Positions 13,052-26,400 of a DNA stretch of 64,000 nucleotides are shown piece by piece. Under the pieces are notes generated by a model, which saw only the letters and a program-made list of their open reading frames with translations, ran no database searches and was not told where the DNA came from. The number at the start of each line of letters is the position of its first letter. Position 1 is the first letter of the stretch. The stretch spans positions 124,001 through 188,000 of the forward strand of contig VZSF01001063.1 in NCBI GenBank assembly GCA_013398295.1, in the 5' to 3' direction. The DNA comes from Chionis minor (taxonomy: Eukaryota > Chordata > Aves > Charadriiformes > Chionididae). The position numbers were made by a program, and so were the translations under genes.

Positions 13052-13165
13052 GAAGTCGCCCTTGTCCTTGCAGCTATACTGGTATTTTTGTTGGCTTTCT
13101 ATGCTTTCTTTTATCTTAACATTTCCAATGAAGTTGACCTTGATCTGGATCCAGATGAAAACTAG
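13052..13165 (+). CDS. TRIQK: TRIQK last coding exon (membrane segment, stop)
   Basis: This 114-bp stretch gives 37 codons plus TAG at 13163-13165. It is entered in phase 0 after the strong acceptor tttctacag ending at 13051. The protein starts EVALVLAAILVFLLAFYAFF, a single hydrophobic segment of about 20 residues that forms the C-terminal membrane anchor of TRIQK. It continues YLNISNEVDLDLDPDEN, an acidic tail. In the mammalian protein as I know it the tail is also acidic and of about equal length; here the final residue is N and the tail carries an N-I-S sequon directly after the membrane segment. With the preceding exon this gives 65 complete codons in the window, plus the shared glycine codon, leaving about 20 residues upstream. 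The family length is about 86, so the gene looks intact. A longer reading frame from 12905 runs through intron sequence and is not the product. Confidence 0.94.
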   Translation, partial: EVALVLAAILVFLLAFYAFFYLNISNEVDLDLDPDEN

Positions 13166-13602
13166 CAGATGCAATGAATCTATCATCAAGATTTCTTCAG
13201 CTTGAACAAGACTACGTAGGAACACACAGTCCCTTCACTGTGAGACAGTAAATGATGCCATTTCTTGCAGTCCAAATTCGTAAGAAAGTTTTACAATACG
13301 TCCATCAATTTTACATTCCAGATCTCCAAAAATAAGAGAACGCTCATGGCCAGCAAATGTGGTTGGTTAACACCAAAGCCAGGAGCAGCAGTACAATACT
13401 CTGCATACGTGAAGTTTATTGTTTACATTATTTTTTTCTCAGGCAGAGAACTTTGATGTCAAAAGACAGGTGCTATTATTATCATGGGTATTGATGCTGA
13501 CTTCACAGGAGGAGAGTCTGCCTTGACTAAATTTAAGAATCAAAGCGTCCTAATAGCCAAATTAGGTTCCTTTTCCTTTCCCAAAAGAAAGCAGAAATAC
13601 CA

Positions 13603-13608
13603 AATAAA
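13603..13608 (+). promoter_or_regulatory. Candidate proximal poly(A) signal of TRIQK
   Basis: This is a canonical aataaa hexamer about 440 bases after the TRIQK stop codon. It is followed within 5-25 bases by gtcttttttgatttgtattt, a suitable U/GU-rich downstream element. It is the first canonical hexamer after the stop with such context. Confidence 0.5.
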
Positions 13609-16097
13609 AAGTCTTTTTTGATTTGTATTTAAAATATATCAAAAAAACCCCTCATCCTTTCCCTCCCTTTTAATCTTTCTTGTGCATGTGTGCACATGCA
13701 CGAAGATGGAAGAAATTGTAGGAAAAAAATCTGTTTAGAAGCAGTCTGTCACCTCCTATATGGACTTAATTTTATGTCATCCCAGATTCTGTGTGCCCAT
13801 ATATCTGCAGTAATCTTTTTCATTCTTTTGCCAACTGTTCAGCACACGTGTTCTGTCAGAAATGGCACCTGGATGACAGAAGCTCTAACATTCACATATG
13901 CCTCTGAAACACAGTTCTTTGCCTCCTGTGCTGTCTGAACTAGTGTAAATAGAAAGTTCAGTCAATGTTGGTTTTAATTAGTGTATTGCTCTATTATTAA
14001 TATAAAGTCAAAATTGTATTTTAATTATACTCTTCCTGCTGGTTGTGGTATCAGCTTGCTCTACCTGTTAGGGGGATGTTGTAAAAAAAATTGTTTTCCA
14101 GTTATACAATCATTTTAATCATCAAACCAATGTGAGGAGTTGTAAATATTAAGAAACCTTTTTTTTTTTCCATGTGTACTAATAATTGGGAAAATCTTGG
14201 CCTGACATCCTTCAGTTCTGGCAAAGTACCTTTCAGAATATGCACTGTAGATAACGTTTCTGATCCCTTTGATAACCACAAGCCACTTGAAGAAGTCAGT
14301 ATGTTATAGCAGCTGCAGAGAGCTGTAAAATTCTGGCTTTATCCTGTTCTGCTTCGGCTTTGGCATATAACTGAGCTTTGTGGTTGTAAGGGTTCACTTT
14401 TGATCCTTTTAAAAATGTGGTCAGTCTTTTTCTAGTTGGGATTCACTTTGATACCAAGAAAAGCATAGAACCATTGGTGCTAAATGTAGCAAGGGAGTTA
14501 GGCAGGTTGACTGCCAGAAAAATTACAATAATTCTGAAATTCTATTAGCGAACTAGCTTGGCTTTGTCTTCGATATCAATTTCAGGGCTGAATGTTAGGT
14601 TTAGTTGCAACTGAGATATTTACTGGCTTGTTCCAGAAATTCCTGACTAGGATTTTTTACAGTGATTTTGAAGACAAAGGGATACAAATCATAGCAAATA
14701 TTATATTGGAAAATATATTTATTTTAAATTGACACAGTCCCATTATCACCACTTAAGGAACTTAGATCAATACAGTTAATTTTTAAACCATACAATAACT
14801 ATGACCATATACATTATGAGTCTAAGGGTCCACTTCTTATCTGTCATACTCCTCATTCACTCTATACAATGCAAAACAGCTCCTCTAGAAATTCAGAGTA
14901 CAACAGTCTTCCAAGAAGGATATGAAAGAGCAGCATAAACATACATGTGCAAATATTTCTCATTTTCTAATTATGACTGTTACAGACACAAAATCCTAAC
15001 ATTTATGCATTCATATGACCTATAGTGTGCTAATATTCACACACATGACCAAATGCTTAGCAACATGTTGCATTTATGGTGAAGCATTATCTGACACATG
15101 GCCCGACTTTCGGTGGAGAGAAAAGCATATCACAAGCTGTCTCCTTGGATGTGACGTGCCTTTCACTTTACCAGTGCCATACCACATGTCACAGAAGCTG
15201 CAGACCTTTCCTGTTGCTTTGCATGAGCTATTTTCTTACTCCATAAAATGGTGGAAGGATTGCTTTCTTAATGTCTGCACGTAGCTCTCTGGGTGATGTG
15301 TGGCCTGAGAATGACGTGTACTTGTCCGCTTCATGCAGGTTGTCTTGTAACTTGCTTTATGAGTCAGTTACATGAAAAAGCAAGATATTCATACTGTCGA
15401 ATTTATGAGCATGGAATTCCTAGAACAGGAAGATGGCATTTCCCGTAATTACGACTCATAGACAAAATCCAAAGTGTGTACATGTGTGATTGAAGCAGCT
15501 TCCATGATTTGTGGCTTATCAGTCCGTATCTGCCACAAGTGCCATAGTTTGCAGTTTGTCTGTTGGCTGTGTTTAGGTTAGGCCTTTTCATTCACATAAA
15601 AGATATTCTCGTGTGACAAGAAAATTTCCTTTTGCTTAGATAAACTGGAAAGACTTCAGTGTACATAGAATTACATGGCAAATATTGCAGCAAATATACT
15701 TTTTGTCTTATCAGTGCAATAATTTTTAATGGGACTATGTCAATAGTTTTTTTAAGCTAAAACCTCCCACTTATCAAATTATTCATCCTTGGTTTTCTAA
15801 AAGGCACAAACACAGCCATATTAGCAATGAGGTCTGAATCTGAGTTTACTAATTTATCATTCCGTTGAGTTCACTGAAATTACAACTGATTTACTCCAAG
15901 GGAAAATCAGAATCTGAACTGAAGTTATGTCTGCTTTCTGGAGCACTACATTGTCCATGCCTGATATTTTAAAGTAGAGACTGATTTTAATCTTGCAAAC
16001 ATGTGGCTTATTTTGCCCTCAGTTATATCTCAGATTGAATGCCTCTTGGGTTTTGGACCATCTATCTTTGTATGAGTTGCTCGGTGTCTATTTTAAT

Positions 16098-16103
16098 AAT
16101 AAA
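16098..16103 (+). promoter_or_regulatory. Candidate distal poly(A) signal of TRIQK
   Basis: This canonical aataaa is followed by tgtatttttactatttttgt and gcttttattaatg, a strong U/GU-rich downstream region. It could end a long TRIQK transcript isoform. It could also be a chance hexamer, since AT-rich sequence produces many. Confidence 0.35.
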
Positions 16104-19100
16104 TGTATTTTTACTATTTTTGTGCTTTTATTAATGTTAGATGTGTCACGCTGAATTATATATACATTTGAGAGGACATTAAAGCAATCTAAACAGCACA
16201 GTGTTCAAATGTGAGCAGTGGTACTCAACAGTTTTAGAACATCCGGATTATTCTGGGCAGTTCTAGCCCCTAAGCTCATATTAAAACTCAGTGTAGCCTA
16301 TGAATACTTAAAAAGACAATAAAGAGAACTTCCCTTGGTATCCTACCCAATACCAGTAGAGCAGATCTCTTTCTGCAGACAAAGTTGTTCTGTGTAGCTT
16401 CCATCAACTTCAGACAGGTTAACTTTGTTATAGAAGTAATACTTTTATATGCTTTTTTCAAAGAAAGATTGCTGATCAAACCCTTTACACAGCAGCCCTG
16501 GCTTAACAGGGCATATTTTCTCAAGGATATTCACCTCTGGAGAAAGGATAGATGTCAGTACTGCTATTTCCCTCTGCTTGTGGAGTAAACTGAATTTCTT
16601 TCCAGCAGAGGTTGTGGAGGAGATGCTTGTACCGAGTCCTCACACTGTGGGTGGGAGCAGATGTCCCATCTGGAAGAGTCTCTGGCTAGGAAGGCACGAC
16701 AGTCTTCCAGCAGTGATTTAGCTCAGTAAATCTTTCCTCAGTGCAGTCTTCCTTTTCCCTTTGATCCTACAAAAGCAGAACCAGCATGTAGACCATCTCA
16801 GGACAGAAGCCTCAGTATAGTAGTTTTACTAGTGCTGCTGGTGAACATTGCCAAGGAAAGACTTTAACTCTATTTCCTAGAGTCCATAAATATATTTTAC
16901 TGGAAGCTTAGGAAGCATGTTAAGCATTTCGCTAATGGACCCTAGAGATATATTTAAACTTTTCTTGAAGAACACTTTATTTAAAGTTCACTGTTACGTA
17001 TGATACAGACATCATGTGATTCATGTCATCTGTCATAGCTCCTTCCATGCATCAGACCAGCTATAGCGGGGACATCTCACATAGACTGTGAGATGATGCT
17101 GCAACAGATAACTGCGAATATATGCAACGTGAGCAAACTCATCTGTTTAGGTGTCATCTAGAGTAGTTGACCTAACAAGTTGTGTTTCAAAACAAATGGG
17201 TTTTAAACAACCCTACTAAATGAAGGCACAGTGAAAGCCCTACGAAACGGCTCATCCCATTTCTGTGGAAATTGCTACCATGGAAGAGGCTTATCTGCTG
17301 ACTTAGGGTCAAGTTTTGAATGCTGCCCTTTCAGGGAGGAAAATGTTGCTAGCAGCTACCGGTAGAGTGATGATTCATTTCCCTCTGATATGGGATTGTG
17401 CTCGTAAGGCACAACTGAGCCAGTTGGTGAAGGTCAGATGCATTCAGGAGAATTCTTGGTAAAGGACTGTACTTGAAATGCCGACTAGGCAAGCGAAGAG
17501 TGCCAACAAACAGGATTCTACAGATCTTGATCGCATTTCAAGTTTTACTTACAGTAGCATAATAATTAGTGGTTCTTATGACTAAAAAAATAACAATATG
17601 GCACATCAATAAGACAGCAGAAATGTGATGTTGGAACTGCTTCTTAAAAGATTTTGTAGTGGATTATGTCTGCACTTTGGGAAATGAATCCATGAGATGA
17701 ATAAACTGGCAAAGATTGTCTGTGATCTTATGCTTACAATATTTTTCCCTGAAAGAGCTGACGGAGATATTTTGCAACACTTTTCCCCATCATCCTCTTA
17801 GTTTGCTGTAGTACATTCTTTTGTAGAAGTATTTCTACACTTTTCCAAGAGTGGAGCAATATTTTTTGTAGTTCATCAATGCATTTAATTGACAGAATCC
17901 TCTACTCTTCCTTTTATCCCCCCTTAATCACAACCAAATTGGTGGGGAGACAGCCAAAATGTTAGGTACCAGTGTCTCTCAAGCAGATGTCACACCACTA
18001 TTTTTTAGCTCGTTTAAGTGAATAAACATGTTAAACTGTGAAGTATTACATTTTAGATTTTTTCATTAAAAAAAAAAGGGACAATCTGTTTACTGTCCTT
18101 AATTGAGACAACAATCCTGGTGGTTGCCAGTTTTGGCAGTTGTAATGATGAACTATAAATATTGGGACAAATCAACTAACTGGTGATTGTGGAGGGTAGT
18201 TCAAGTAGAAGCCTCATTCTGCATGAATACTTTTTTTTCAGTGCTATATTTTTTCTAACATCTATAATTGTTATACTGGTTTTGCATGTTAAACCCACAA
18301 ATAAATACGCGACTAGTCAAACAATAGGCTTGATTCCGTTGTCTTATTCTGAATGACTAAAAAAGCAGGTAAACTGTGCCCTGCAGTTCATGCTTTGCCT
18401 GAATTCTCCCAAAAAGGTGTTTGTTCAGGTCAGTTATAAATGTGAGTTACGAAGAGCTTCATTTTGCTGAACCTTGGAAAGACTGAGCAGCATATAGATC
18501 TCTGTGAGTTTGCCATTTCACAGAGAGATTGTAGGCATTTTACAGGAGGTGAGTATGGAGTTTGGTGGCAAACAGATGTCATTCTCCTATTGCAGTTCCT
18601 CCAGGAATGAGAGGGGAAGAAAAACAAAGTCAAATGGATGAGTCTTCCAGCAGACAATGACCTCACAATTCACTGCATTGCTCAAGAAGAAAAGGGTGGA
18701 AGAAAAGCTAATTCTGATATCAAATTAGAGCTGCGCCAACTTTTTATTTTTCATAGGACAAAAAAGGGCGAGGAGGAGATAAAGATGTCTGACACAAAGC
18801 AGCTTCTCATTAGATCAATGGCTCATTTATTTAAGTAAAGAATTAACAGGTTTGGGGGGATTTACACAAAGCGTAAGTTGGGCTAATTGCTGTTACATTC
18901 ATGTATAAAAAAAGTCACGTGCCAAGTAGAGTAGCTTTGTGTGTCTGTTACTGAGTTAAATGTAAATGCACCAATACTAGTGATGTCCCCGTTTCAATAG
19001 AGACGCCACCTTCTCCTCTGATACTGTCAGCAGAGAGGAGGGCAGGGAGGGAAATGGCAGGGGAGCCCTTCTGCTGATTCTGCACGCCTAAAGCATCACC

Positions 19101-22100
19101 CCTGCTCAGTGGGGAGCTGCTGGTGTTTAGAGTAGGACAGCGGTCCTGGATTGCTTTGGACAGGCTACAAAAAAGAACAGAGCAGAGCTTAACCTACGGG
19201 GTGAGTCTCCTACCATCACTGGTGCCTGATTTGTTACCACAAATAAAGAGAAGCTGAGATGTTCAGGCTTTTTATTTTTATTTGTAAGGTGAGGTGCCAG
19301 AAAAATTGTCTTTTGTTGTCCTTTTGAAACTGGTTTCTGCATAGTTGTTTCCCGTAGTGTCTGTGGGACTGCGTTCCAGTCAAAGAATGCCCAGCTCATG
19401 CCTACTGCTTTTGGGCAGAAAGCTATATTATCCTTATTATCCTTATGCAAGGAGGGGCTGGGGAGTGACCTGCCATCTCCCCAGCTCTCGCCTGGCTGAA
19501 GCCGAAGGGGCTTCCAGTAGCTGTTACTGTGTGAGACAGTAAGACTGGCTCTGGTTTGGAAAGGGCAGCAAAGTCTGAATTTGGGGCAGCTTTATGTAGC
19601 TTCTCCTGCCGGAGGAGCCTTCGGAGCAGCCTGCACGGTGCAAGTCAGGTTTTTGCTTTGCTTCCCTATTGATGGCTTCCTTCAGCTGCTCATTTAAAAG
19701 GTGAGCTAAAGCACTATGGTTGTCTACTTAAAGCAGGGCTCTTTTTACGACAGTATCATGGGTTCTCGCTGTCCTAATGAGCTCATGACTATTCCTTCTT
19801 CAAAGGCAGACAATCATATTTGTGTTTATCAGTTCATTAATCGCAGCCCTTCCCAAGCTGCGCTTCTCAGGCAGGGCTTTACCTTTGTGCCACGGTGTCT
19901 CTGCTGCCCCAGTAATAACGGGGTGTGCTGAACAAAGAAGAAAGTAGAGCGGCTTCTTCAGATCATTACCAAAGCCCCAAAATCATTTAAAGTTAGGCAA
20001 TATACATGGGGGAAATTTTCCCAGTGTGCTACATAGATTTTTATTTCGAAGAGCAGTCTTTAAAACCTGCTCTGTTCTAGTGAATGCTGTTTGACAGTCC
20101 TTGCCCTTGCACAGGAAGGCTTGTGAGTTCACATTAAAATAAGACAAGTTATAAACATGAGTGTGTTCTTCATGAGTATACAGCAGATCGTTTTTCTCTC
20201 ACAAACCAGTCATCAGCTGGTTTTAATTAATAGAAAAATGGCTTTGTTTGTGGGTGATAGAGTTTGGTCAAAGGTAGTTTCTCCCCTGAAATGTTACAGA
20301 ATGGTATTTACCTCCCTTTAGTTGATGTTTGCCTCAAAATAGGAATTATTTGCAGCATGTATAACTTTTTCTAAAAACTGATGCTGACATTTGGTAAATT
20401 CTCCACAGAAATATCAGCTCTATGACTCTTAATAAGACCAATGGTTTTGAAGTTTTTCCTTGTCAATGAGTTTTACCTTCTGTATTAGGAAATTTTCAAG
20501 TTGATACCATGATGGAGAGGGTAATGCCTGAAAGACAACTGAAAACAACAAAATAAACGCTTAAGAGACTCTTCACATGTATTATTCAACCTCTCGTATA
20601 CACACTGCTGTGACTGGTCTATGTCAGTGTTACGGGGCGATGGAGAGGCAACGCCTCTGAGATAATCTACTTTGCTTGTGATTTTTGCACCCTCAAACTC
20701 ACAGGGGCAAGTGTTTCTGCCACACTATGTTACACTCTTATACACAGAAGCGATGTCTCCTACTAAATGGAATTCCTGCATGCAGATGATAACTTCTGTT
20801 TTGTACATCTTCATGTAAAATATACAGATAGAAGAAAGAAAAAATGCTCCATGTGAGCAAGGACATTTGGAAACAAGAATGATTCCTGCAGCACCGGAGT
20901 TGTGCATAGGCCTGAAACATGTTAAATTTTAAAGATAATACAAATGCAGAAAGGAAGTTTTCATTACAGTGCACATTTATAAAGGATAGAAGTAGGCCTC
21001 ACTCCTCTGTCATATATTCATCATTCCTTACAGTACGGATCTCTAGACTAGTTTCCACAAAGCTGTTATTCCCCCTATTCCACCACTAGTTTGGGGGTTG
21101 TCATTGCCAACTCAGAATGAAATACAGTCTTGTATTTCCCAGAACTTAAACAGGAAAATTAAAGTATCCTTGTTAAGAGCTGAGTTATTCAGTTGCTTTG
21201 AAAGGGTCTACCAGAGGCTATGTACAATAATGTATAATGCAAAGTGATGTAGAATAACAGAAAAAAATTATAACTGACTTTCAACTGATCGGCTAACTAT
21301 GGAGCTGGCCTGGGGGCCTTCAGCGCTTCCTCGCTGCTTCCTTGCAAAGCCTTGAGGAACAGATCTGTCACATCCACTCATCAGCATTTATCTCAGTTAC
21401 CATCTTAGTTTTCATGTCCTTTGTAAAGAATTAAAACTTCAGGGTCATTGGTCTGGAGAAGGCTGGTTTTGATCTTTGCACCTAGACCAGGCCTTCCAGC
21501 TCGCTCTGATCGAGGCTTTTTGGCAGATTCCTTCCAGAGAGCTGTGAGCGGTTTGAACAGAGACCACGTACTCTTCCGTCGCCTTAGCAATGAGATAACA
21601 CAAGATGAAGACACTGAAAAAGTGCCTCAGCCTCCCTTGGAGAGAGAAGTATTTGCTGAGGTTGTCTGGCAGTGGGGTACCAGATATGTCAAGCTCCATA
21701 TGAAGTGAGCCCAGGCAGATGGATCTCAGGATGTCAGCAGGGACTGGATGCAGATGTGCTGCCAGATGCTTCTTCTTATGCACTCCCTCCTCCAATGGCA
21801 CAAACCCAAGAAAACTTATGAGAGGACCCCAGTGCAATCTTGCTCTTCAGGAGTAAGAGTCGAGATCATGAGAGGTATCTCTCATGCTAAGGATGATGAA
21901 AATTTCGTCAATTCATTAACAACTCAGGATTATAGGAACTGCAAGTGCTAAAATAAACTTTCCTTATTCTAACAGCAGGGATTCGTTTGTAAATGAACCT
22001 TTGCAAAAGCCTAAGCACATTACAGATAACCAAGCAGTTTAATACTTGTAAGGGGAAAATCTATGCAGCTGAATATGAGAGAAAAAACATTTCAATGAGA

Positions 22101-23169
22101 AATATGTTAATTCTGTTCCAGAGGAACTACAGAGGCCCTCACTCTGATGGGGTCTGAGGAAGGAGTCATGTACACTAATGATGTCTTCCTCCTTTTATCA
22201 TGTGCTGGTAACAGGGTAACACATCTTTCCAGCCAGCCAACAGGAATACTTTAATTAAGTAAAACAGGATTACAAAACACCAGGCTACCTAAATGCTCCA
22301 GTTTAGAGAGCTGCAGAAATAAAGCTCTCAGTTCATTAAATTATAGCTTATATAGATACCCCACTATTACGTGCCTCACAGCCAAATATCAAAAACAGAT
22401 CCACGACCAACATGCTCATGAGCTGTCAAGTTCTCCCGTGTCTCAGAAGTCTTGAGGAATACAGAGACTGTCGCATGCGTGAGAGATTTTGTCTTATGTT
22501 GCTCCTCTCACAAGGTGTTCCTTGACCTTAGCATAGGCTGAGAGCTGAAGTTGGCAGGCTAATGAGGAGGAAAAAGAGGATGTTCTGTAAAACCTCTACT
22601 ATATGCTAGTCTTAATCATGTAGAGGCAGACATCACAGCCGTCCTTGGAGGTGGAACTGGGATAACGTACTCCAGGAAACACACTGTTGTTCCTCTTTGG
22701 AAAGCACAGCGGAGAAAGCTTTGTGCTATGTCACAGTGGAGGAATAATCAGCGATGTGGACGCTGAATAGTTGGTCCTGAAATGAGGACACCAACCAGCA
22801 AGCGGAGCAACCCCTTCTTCCAGAGTGTCGAATCCACAGCAGTGCCATGGCCCAAAGGAGCAGCACTACCTCTCCAGCTGAAGCCCGAGCCTTCAGACAA
22901 CTCGCTCTGCCTGGGAGCTTGGGAAAAACAGATCTTGTGTGACCCTTCACTAGCAATTACACAGGATGCCTCTCCAGGAATGAAAATGTGCTCACACAGG
23001 AGAAAAAAACTTGAAAACCTCTGCGTAATACTACCACCCACCAACACCCACTATTTGTGAATTATATCACTGGCTTTCATCCCTCTGAAAAACAAAGTTG
23101 ATTTGACTAATACTGTAATGTTCCTAATGACTTGTTTTTTGGATAGATGGCAGCTGCATTTTTAAAGAG
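16104..23169. other. Intergenic, no gene recognised
   Basis: This is about 7 kb of AT-rich sequence downstream of TRIQK. I see no coding exon, RNA gene or young transposon that I can defend. Features noted are a perfect 9-bp hairpin at 17073-17095 and a stretch at 21405-21840 where ORFs of 69-130 codons overlap on both strands; this is unclassified. The stretch at 17200-17480 keeps several CpGs and reads like unique, possibly constrained DNA, but no alignment is available. Confidence 0.6.
17073..17095. repeat. Short perfect inverted repeat
   Basis: The arms catctcaca (17073-17081) and tgtgagatg (17087-17095) are exact reverse complements separated by the 5-base loop tagac. The stem does not extend beyond 9 bp, which is too short for a microRNA precursor. 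It may be chance. Confidence 0.8.
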
Positions 23170-23184
23170 AAAAAAAAAAAAAAA
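23170..23184 (+). repeat. poly(A) run
   Basis: This is an A15 run at the left edge of a CpG-rich block. No retrotransposon body is visible directly to its left. Confidence 0.85.
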
Positions 23185-23190
23185 GCCCAC

Positions 23191-23420
23191 GCAGATAGCG
23201 GCTTGATTCACTGCGGCTGGTGCAGGTTGCCCTTGCTCGCAGCGATGGATGGGTGCAGCGCCTTCCTCAGGGCGGCTGGGGTTGGAGGAGGCAGAAGGCT
23301 GTTCATGGCTACATCCTCGCCACACGCTTCTCCCAGTGGTATTGTCTGCTCTGGGAGTCCAGAGTCCCTGCGGGGCCAGGGCGGCCGGCGGCGCTCCCTG
23401 CTGCTGTCAGCCCTCAGAGC
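23191..23420. other. CpG-rich block
   Basis: About 230 bases with clearly more G+C and CpG than the flanks; by eye roughly 15 CpGs, including the run ggcggccggcggcgct near 23382. It overlaps several short ORFs in different frames (23203-23573 on +, 23107-23325 on -), the usual consequence of few AT-rich stop codons, so I do not call a gene. It could be a small CpG island with promoter or enhancer function, or just locally GC-rich DNA. Confidence 0.5.
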
Positions 23421-23427
23421 ACTTTAA

Positions 23428-26400
23428 GTATCGACAGGGCTTATCTGTGCAGTAGACCTGAGCAAGCAACACCCTGGAGGCAAAACCAAGGCAGGAATGC
23501 ACGTGGGAGGATGAGCAGAAGCCCCGGGGGACACAAAGCCTGTACGCTAAGTTGTCAGGAAGACGGTGTCTAAATCCAAATCCAGTCAGAAATGAAGGGA
23601 ATTTAGAGGTTGGTTTGATTTAGGGTTGATTCTTGGCTGATCCTGAACATACAGTGAACAACCGCCCAGGCCAGAAGTCTCTGTAGAGCAGAAGGCAGTC
23701 TGGAGTTGCCGATGTGTGGCCATGCCTCCAAAGGGCTGCTGCCCTCCGGGCAGTCTGTTCCCTGTCCACAGTGGGACCTCAGGCAATGATGTGTCTGGTA
23801 ACACACCGATGCACTTCACGCCATGGCAATAGTAAACTTACTTCTGGGTCTCTGAAGGGCTCCCAGGTCCCCAGCTGCTCCCAGGATAGCCCATGTGTGT
23901 TGCCTGCACGGGGGTGAATATGCACGAATATGCATGAATATTGCATTAAGAAAAACTGTGGATACAGTAATTCAAAATAATTCAACTTTTGGTTCTAAAT
24001 TTGCTTTGGCATAATTATATCCTTTTTGTTTATGACTTGTGACTTGGTTATTTTCTGATGCTTTTCACACAGCTGTATCTCTAACCACCACTGAGATTTT
24101 AGCAGAACTTTAGGAGACTCTATCACTTTCTGTCTCCCACACACATGTGTGTTCTTGGGATGCATTAAATAAAACGTTTTGCACTCGCTATATTCTGCAA
24201 GAAGCCAGTATGGCAGAGTTGCAACTTCTGAATAGTTCTGATTTGAAAGTATAGGGAAAAGAATAAACCGAGACCCCCATTTCCAAAAAAATAAATTGAA
24301 TAGCTGCATGCATTATTCAGTCATGGATTAAAATACTTATTTCTAATTATTAAATCATTAATAATTTAAATACTTTAAATATTTTAATTAAAACCACCAT
24401 GCTGAATAATATCAGATTCATTAAGATAAAAGTGATAGGTTGGGACGAAAATAGGCATCTTAAAAAGCGGTTCACTTTGTTCACTTCATGGTGCCAGCAG
24501 CCTTCATCCCAAGACTTGCTCAGAACATGATTCACAGCCATCAGGAAGCTGCAGTGCTGGCCCATCACCGGCAGGTTTTGCCTTCCTCCAGCATGGTGTT
24601 GGGATAGCTGTACAGCTTAAGGTTTTGCCATTAGGATGAGGCAAGTCTCAAAAACATACTCATTACTAAATATGCCATAGAACTTTCCTCCAAAGCTAAG
24701 GGGGGTTAACCGTGGTTTTCCTACAAACCTCAGCTCACATCATTTCCCTTTCATTATGTCTTAGTTATAGTACTTTTCCCAATATCCACATTTGGAGTAG
24801 AAAGAAGCACACAGAGGAATACAGCAAAGGTATTTCTCTACCTGTTGCTTAATGTGAATGGCCTCATAGTTTATTAGCAGTGTTGTATTTTTTGCCTTGG
24901 CTTAGCTAGCACTAAATGTAATGAAAACAGTTTGGAGGTATTTGTCTGAATTCAGTAAACAAATTGTTTTAAACAGTTTTGAACATGAAGTTCACATTAC
25001 GGCTTCATTTTCCTGGCAGGCTTTATTATTCAGTTGTAGGACATCTCATTACACCAACTGTGTGAAGCACTCAGAGAAATGGTTTACAGGTGCATCTCAC
25101 CTGTTGCTCATTGTGACAAGATTCATACCATTTAAAGAACGGCTGTAAAATTCTCTACATGGAAATCTGCTACCTGATTATCTAAACATGGTACATACAA
25201 GTAACTCCTAATAAATTCTGGATCAGTCTTTTTTAAAGCAGCCCGTTCTCCAACGGTGGGGGAAAAAAATCTGTCCTTTGTTATCTCTGAAACATGCTGG
25301 CCGATGGCAGAAAAATATTTGGAAGTTCCCAAATAGGAACCTCAGGATTTAAGGGGATTCAAGAGCAATGAAGGCTTTACCCATTGCAACACTCCAGCAC
25401 TGCAGTATGCAATTTCTCAGTCCCTGATCCTTGGTTGGGTACCCGGGGCTGGTTCATGAACAGCACATGCAGCTGCACAAGGATGGAGCGTGGTGCCTTA
25501 GTTCATCAGAGAACACAGAGCTGCGGATGCCAGGAGCCCATCTGAAATCCCATGCTCTTCCCACTTCTGAATGTCTCTTTAATAGGCTTTAGAATTTCTG
25601 TGCTGTCCCTTTCCCCACCATCTGAATGCTCTTTTGATGATAGGCCCCTAAACCATCTCTGTCCAAGGTGGAACGGCCGTCACATCTCCAAATCACAGCC
25701 CTGATGGAAATTACCACTCCTTTGCTGTGAGAAGCAACAAGAAAATCGCACACTGACTTCCAAGGAGGTGAAGCCTCCCAACTATCACAGGAGGAATGAG
25801 GTCTGGCTGGGCAGAGAAAGCATTGAATTGTATGTCTCGTAACCCATTCAAATACTGCAGTAACTTAGAAAAGAGGAGGACTCCAGTGGCCATATTTCAA
25901 AAGAAATGGATATCTGCCATTGTGTTTTATGTAAAATCCAATTTCAAAGCTGTCTGCTAGGAATTTTGAGAGTGCTCAAATCAGCCCTGGTGGAACATAA
26001 ACAGAGGAACATTTTTTGGGGTGCCTACTGAGCTGATGCCTGAAGTGCATGTTGGTGAATTTGACCTTTTTAAGACTGAAGAGCTCTTGGATATCATCAG
26101 AACTGCAGATTTCTGGGGAGCTTTTGTACTGGCAGCTGAAGATAGGGAGAGTTCTTCCTAGAATAGATAGCAGAATCTCTGGTTTGGATGTAAGCACATA
26201 AATTCCACCTCTGCCAGGTGTTAAGCGCCTAAGTCCTTTACTGTGTGCAAAGATGTGACAGATATATGGCTACCCTTCAGTATGAACTCTGAGTGGCTTT
26301 TACATTCTTATCGCACAACTCAGGAAACTCTTATACCTTAATTTATGCTCAATGTATATTGAACAGCACCTTTATCCTGAGTTTTCCTTCCACTGTTTCT

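Larger units (their letters stand above)
13166..16103 (+). other. TRIQK: TRIQK 3' UTR (extent uncertain)
   Basis: The sequence after the TAG is AT-rich, has no recognised repeat, and runs without a strong splice donor near the stop. Two plausible ends are visible: aataaa at 13603-13608 followed by a T-rich stretch, giving a UTR of about 450 bases, and aataaa at 16098-16103 followed by a TG- and T-rich stretch, giving about 2.95 kb. The small ORFs in this region (for example 13690-13938 and 15015-15284) have no support as genes. Which end is used cannot be read from DNA alone. Confidence 0.5.

Noticed and set aside
12905..13165. 86-codon frame that includes the last TRIQK exon
   Set aside because: The upstream half is intron sequence before a strong acceptor at 13051; only 13052-13165 is exon. 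The equality with the TRIQK length of 86 is a coincidence.
17073..17095. 9-bp hairpin as a microRNA precursor
   Set aside because: The stem is far too short and does not extend on either side.
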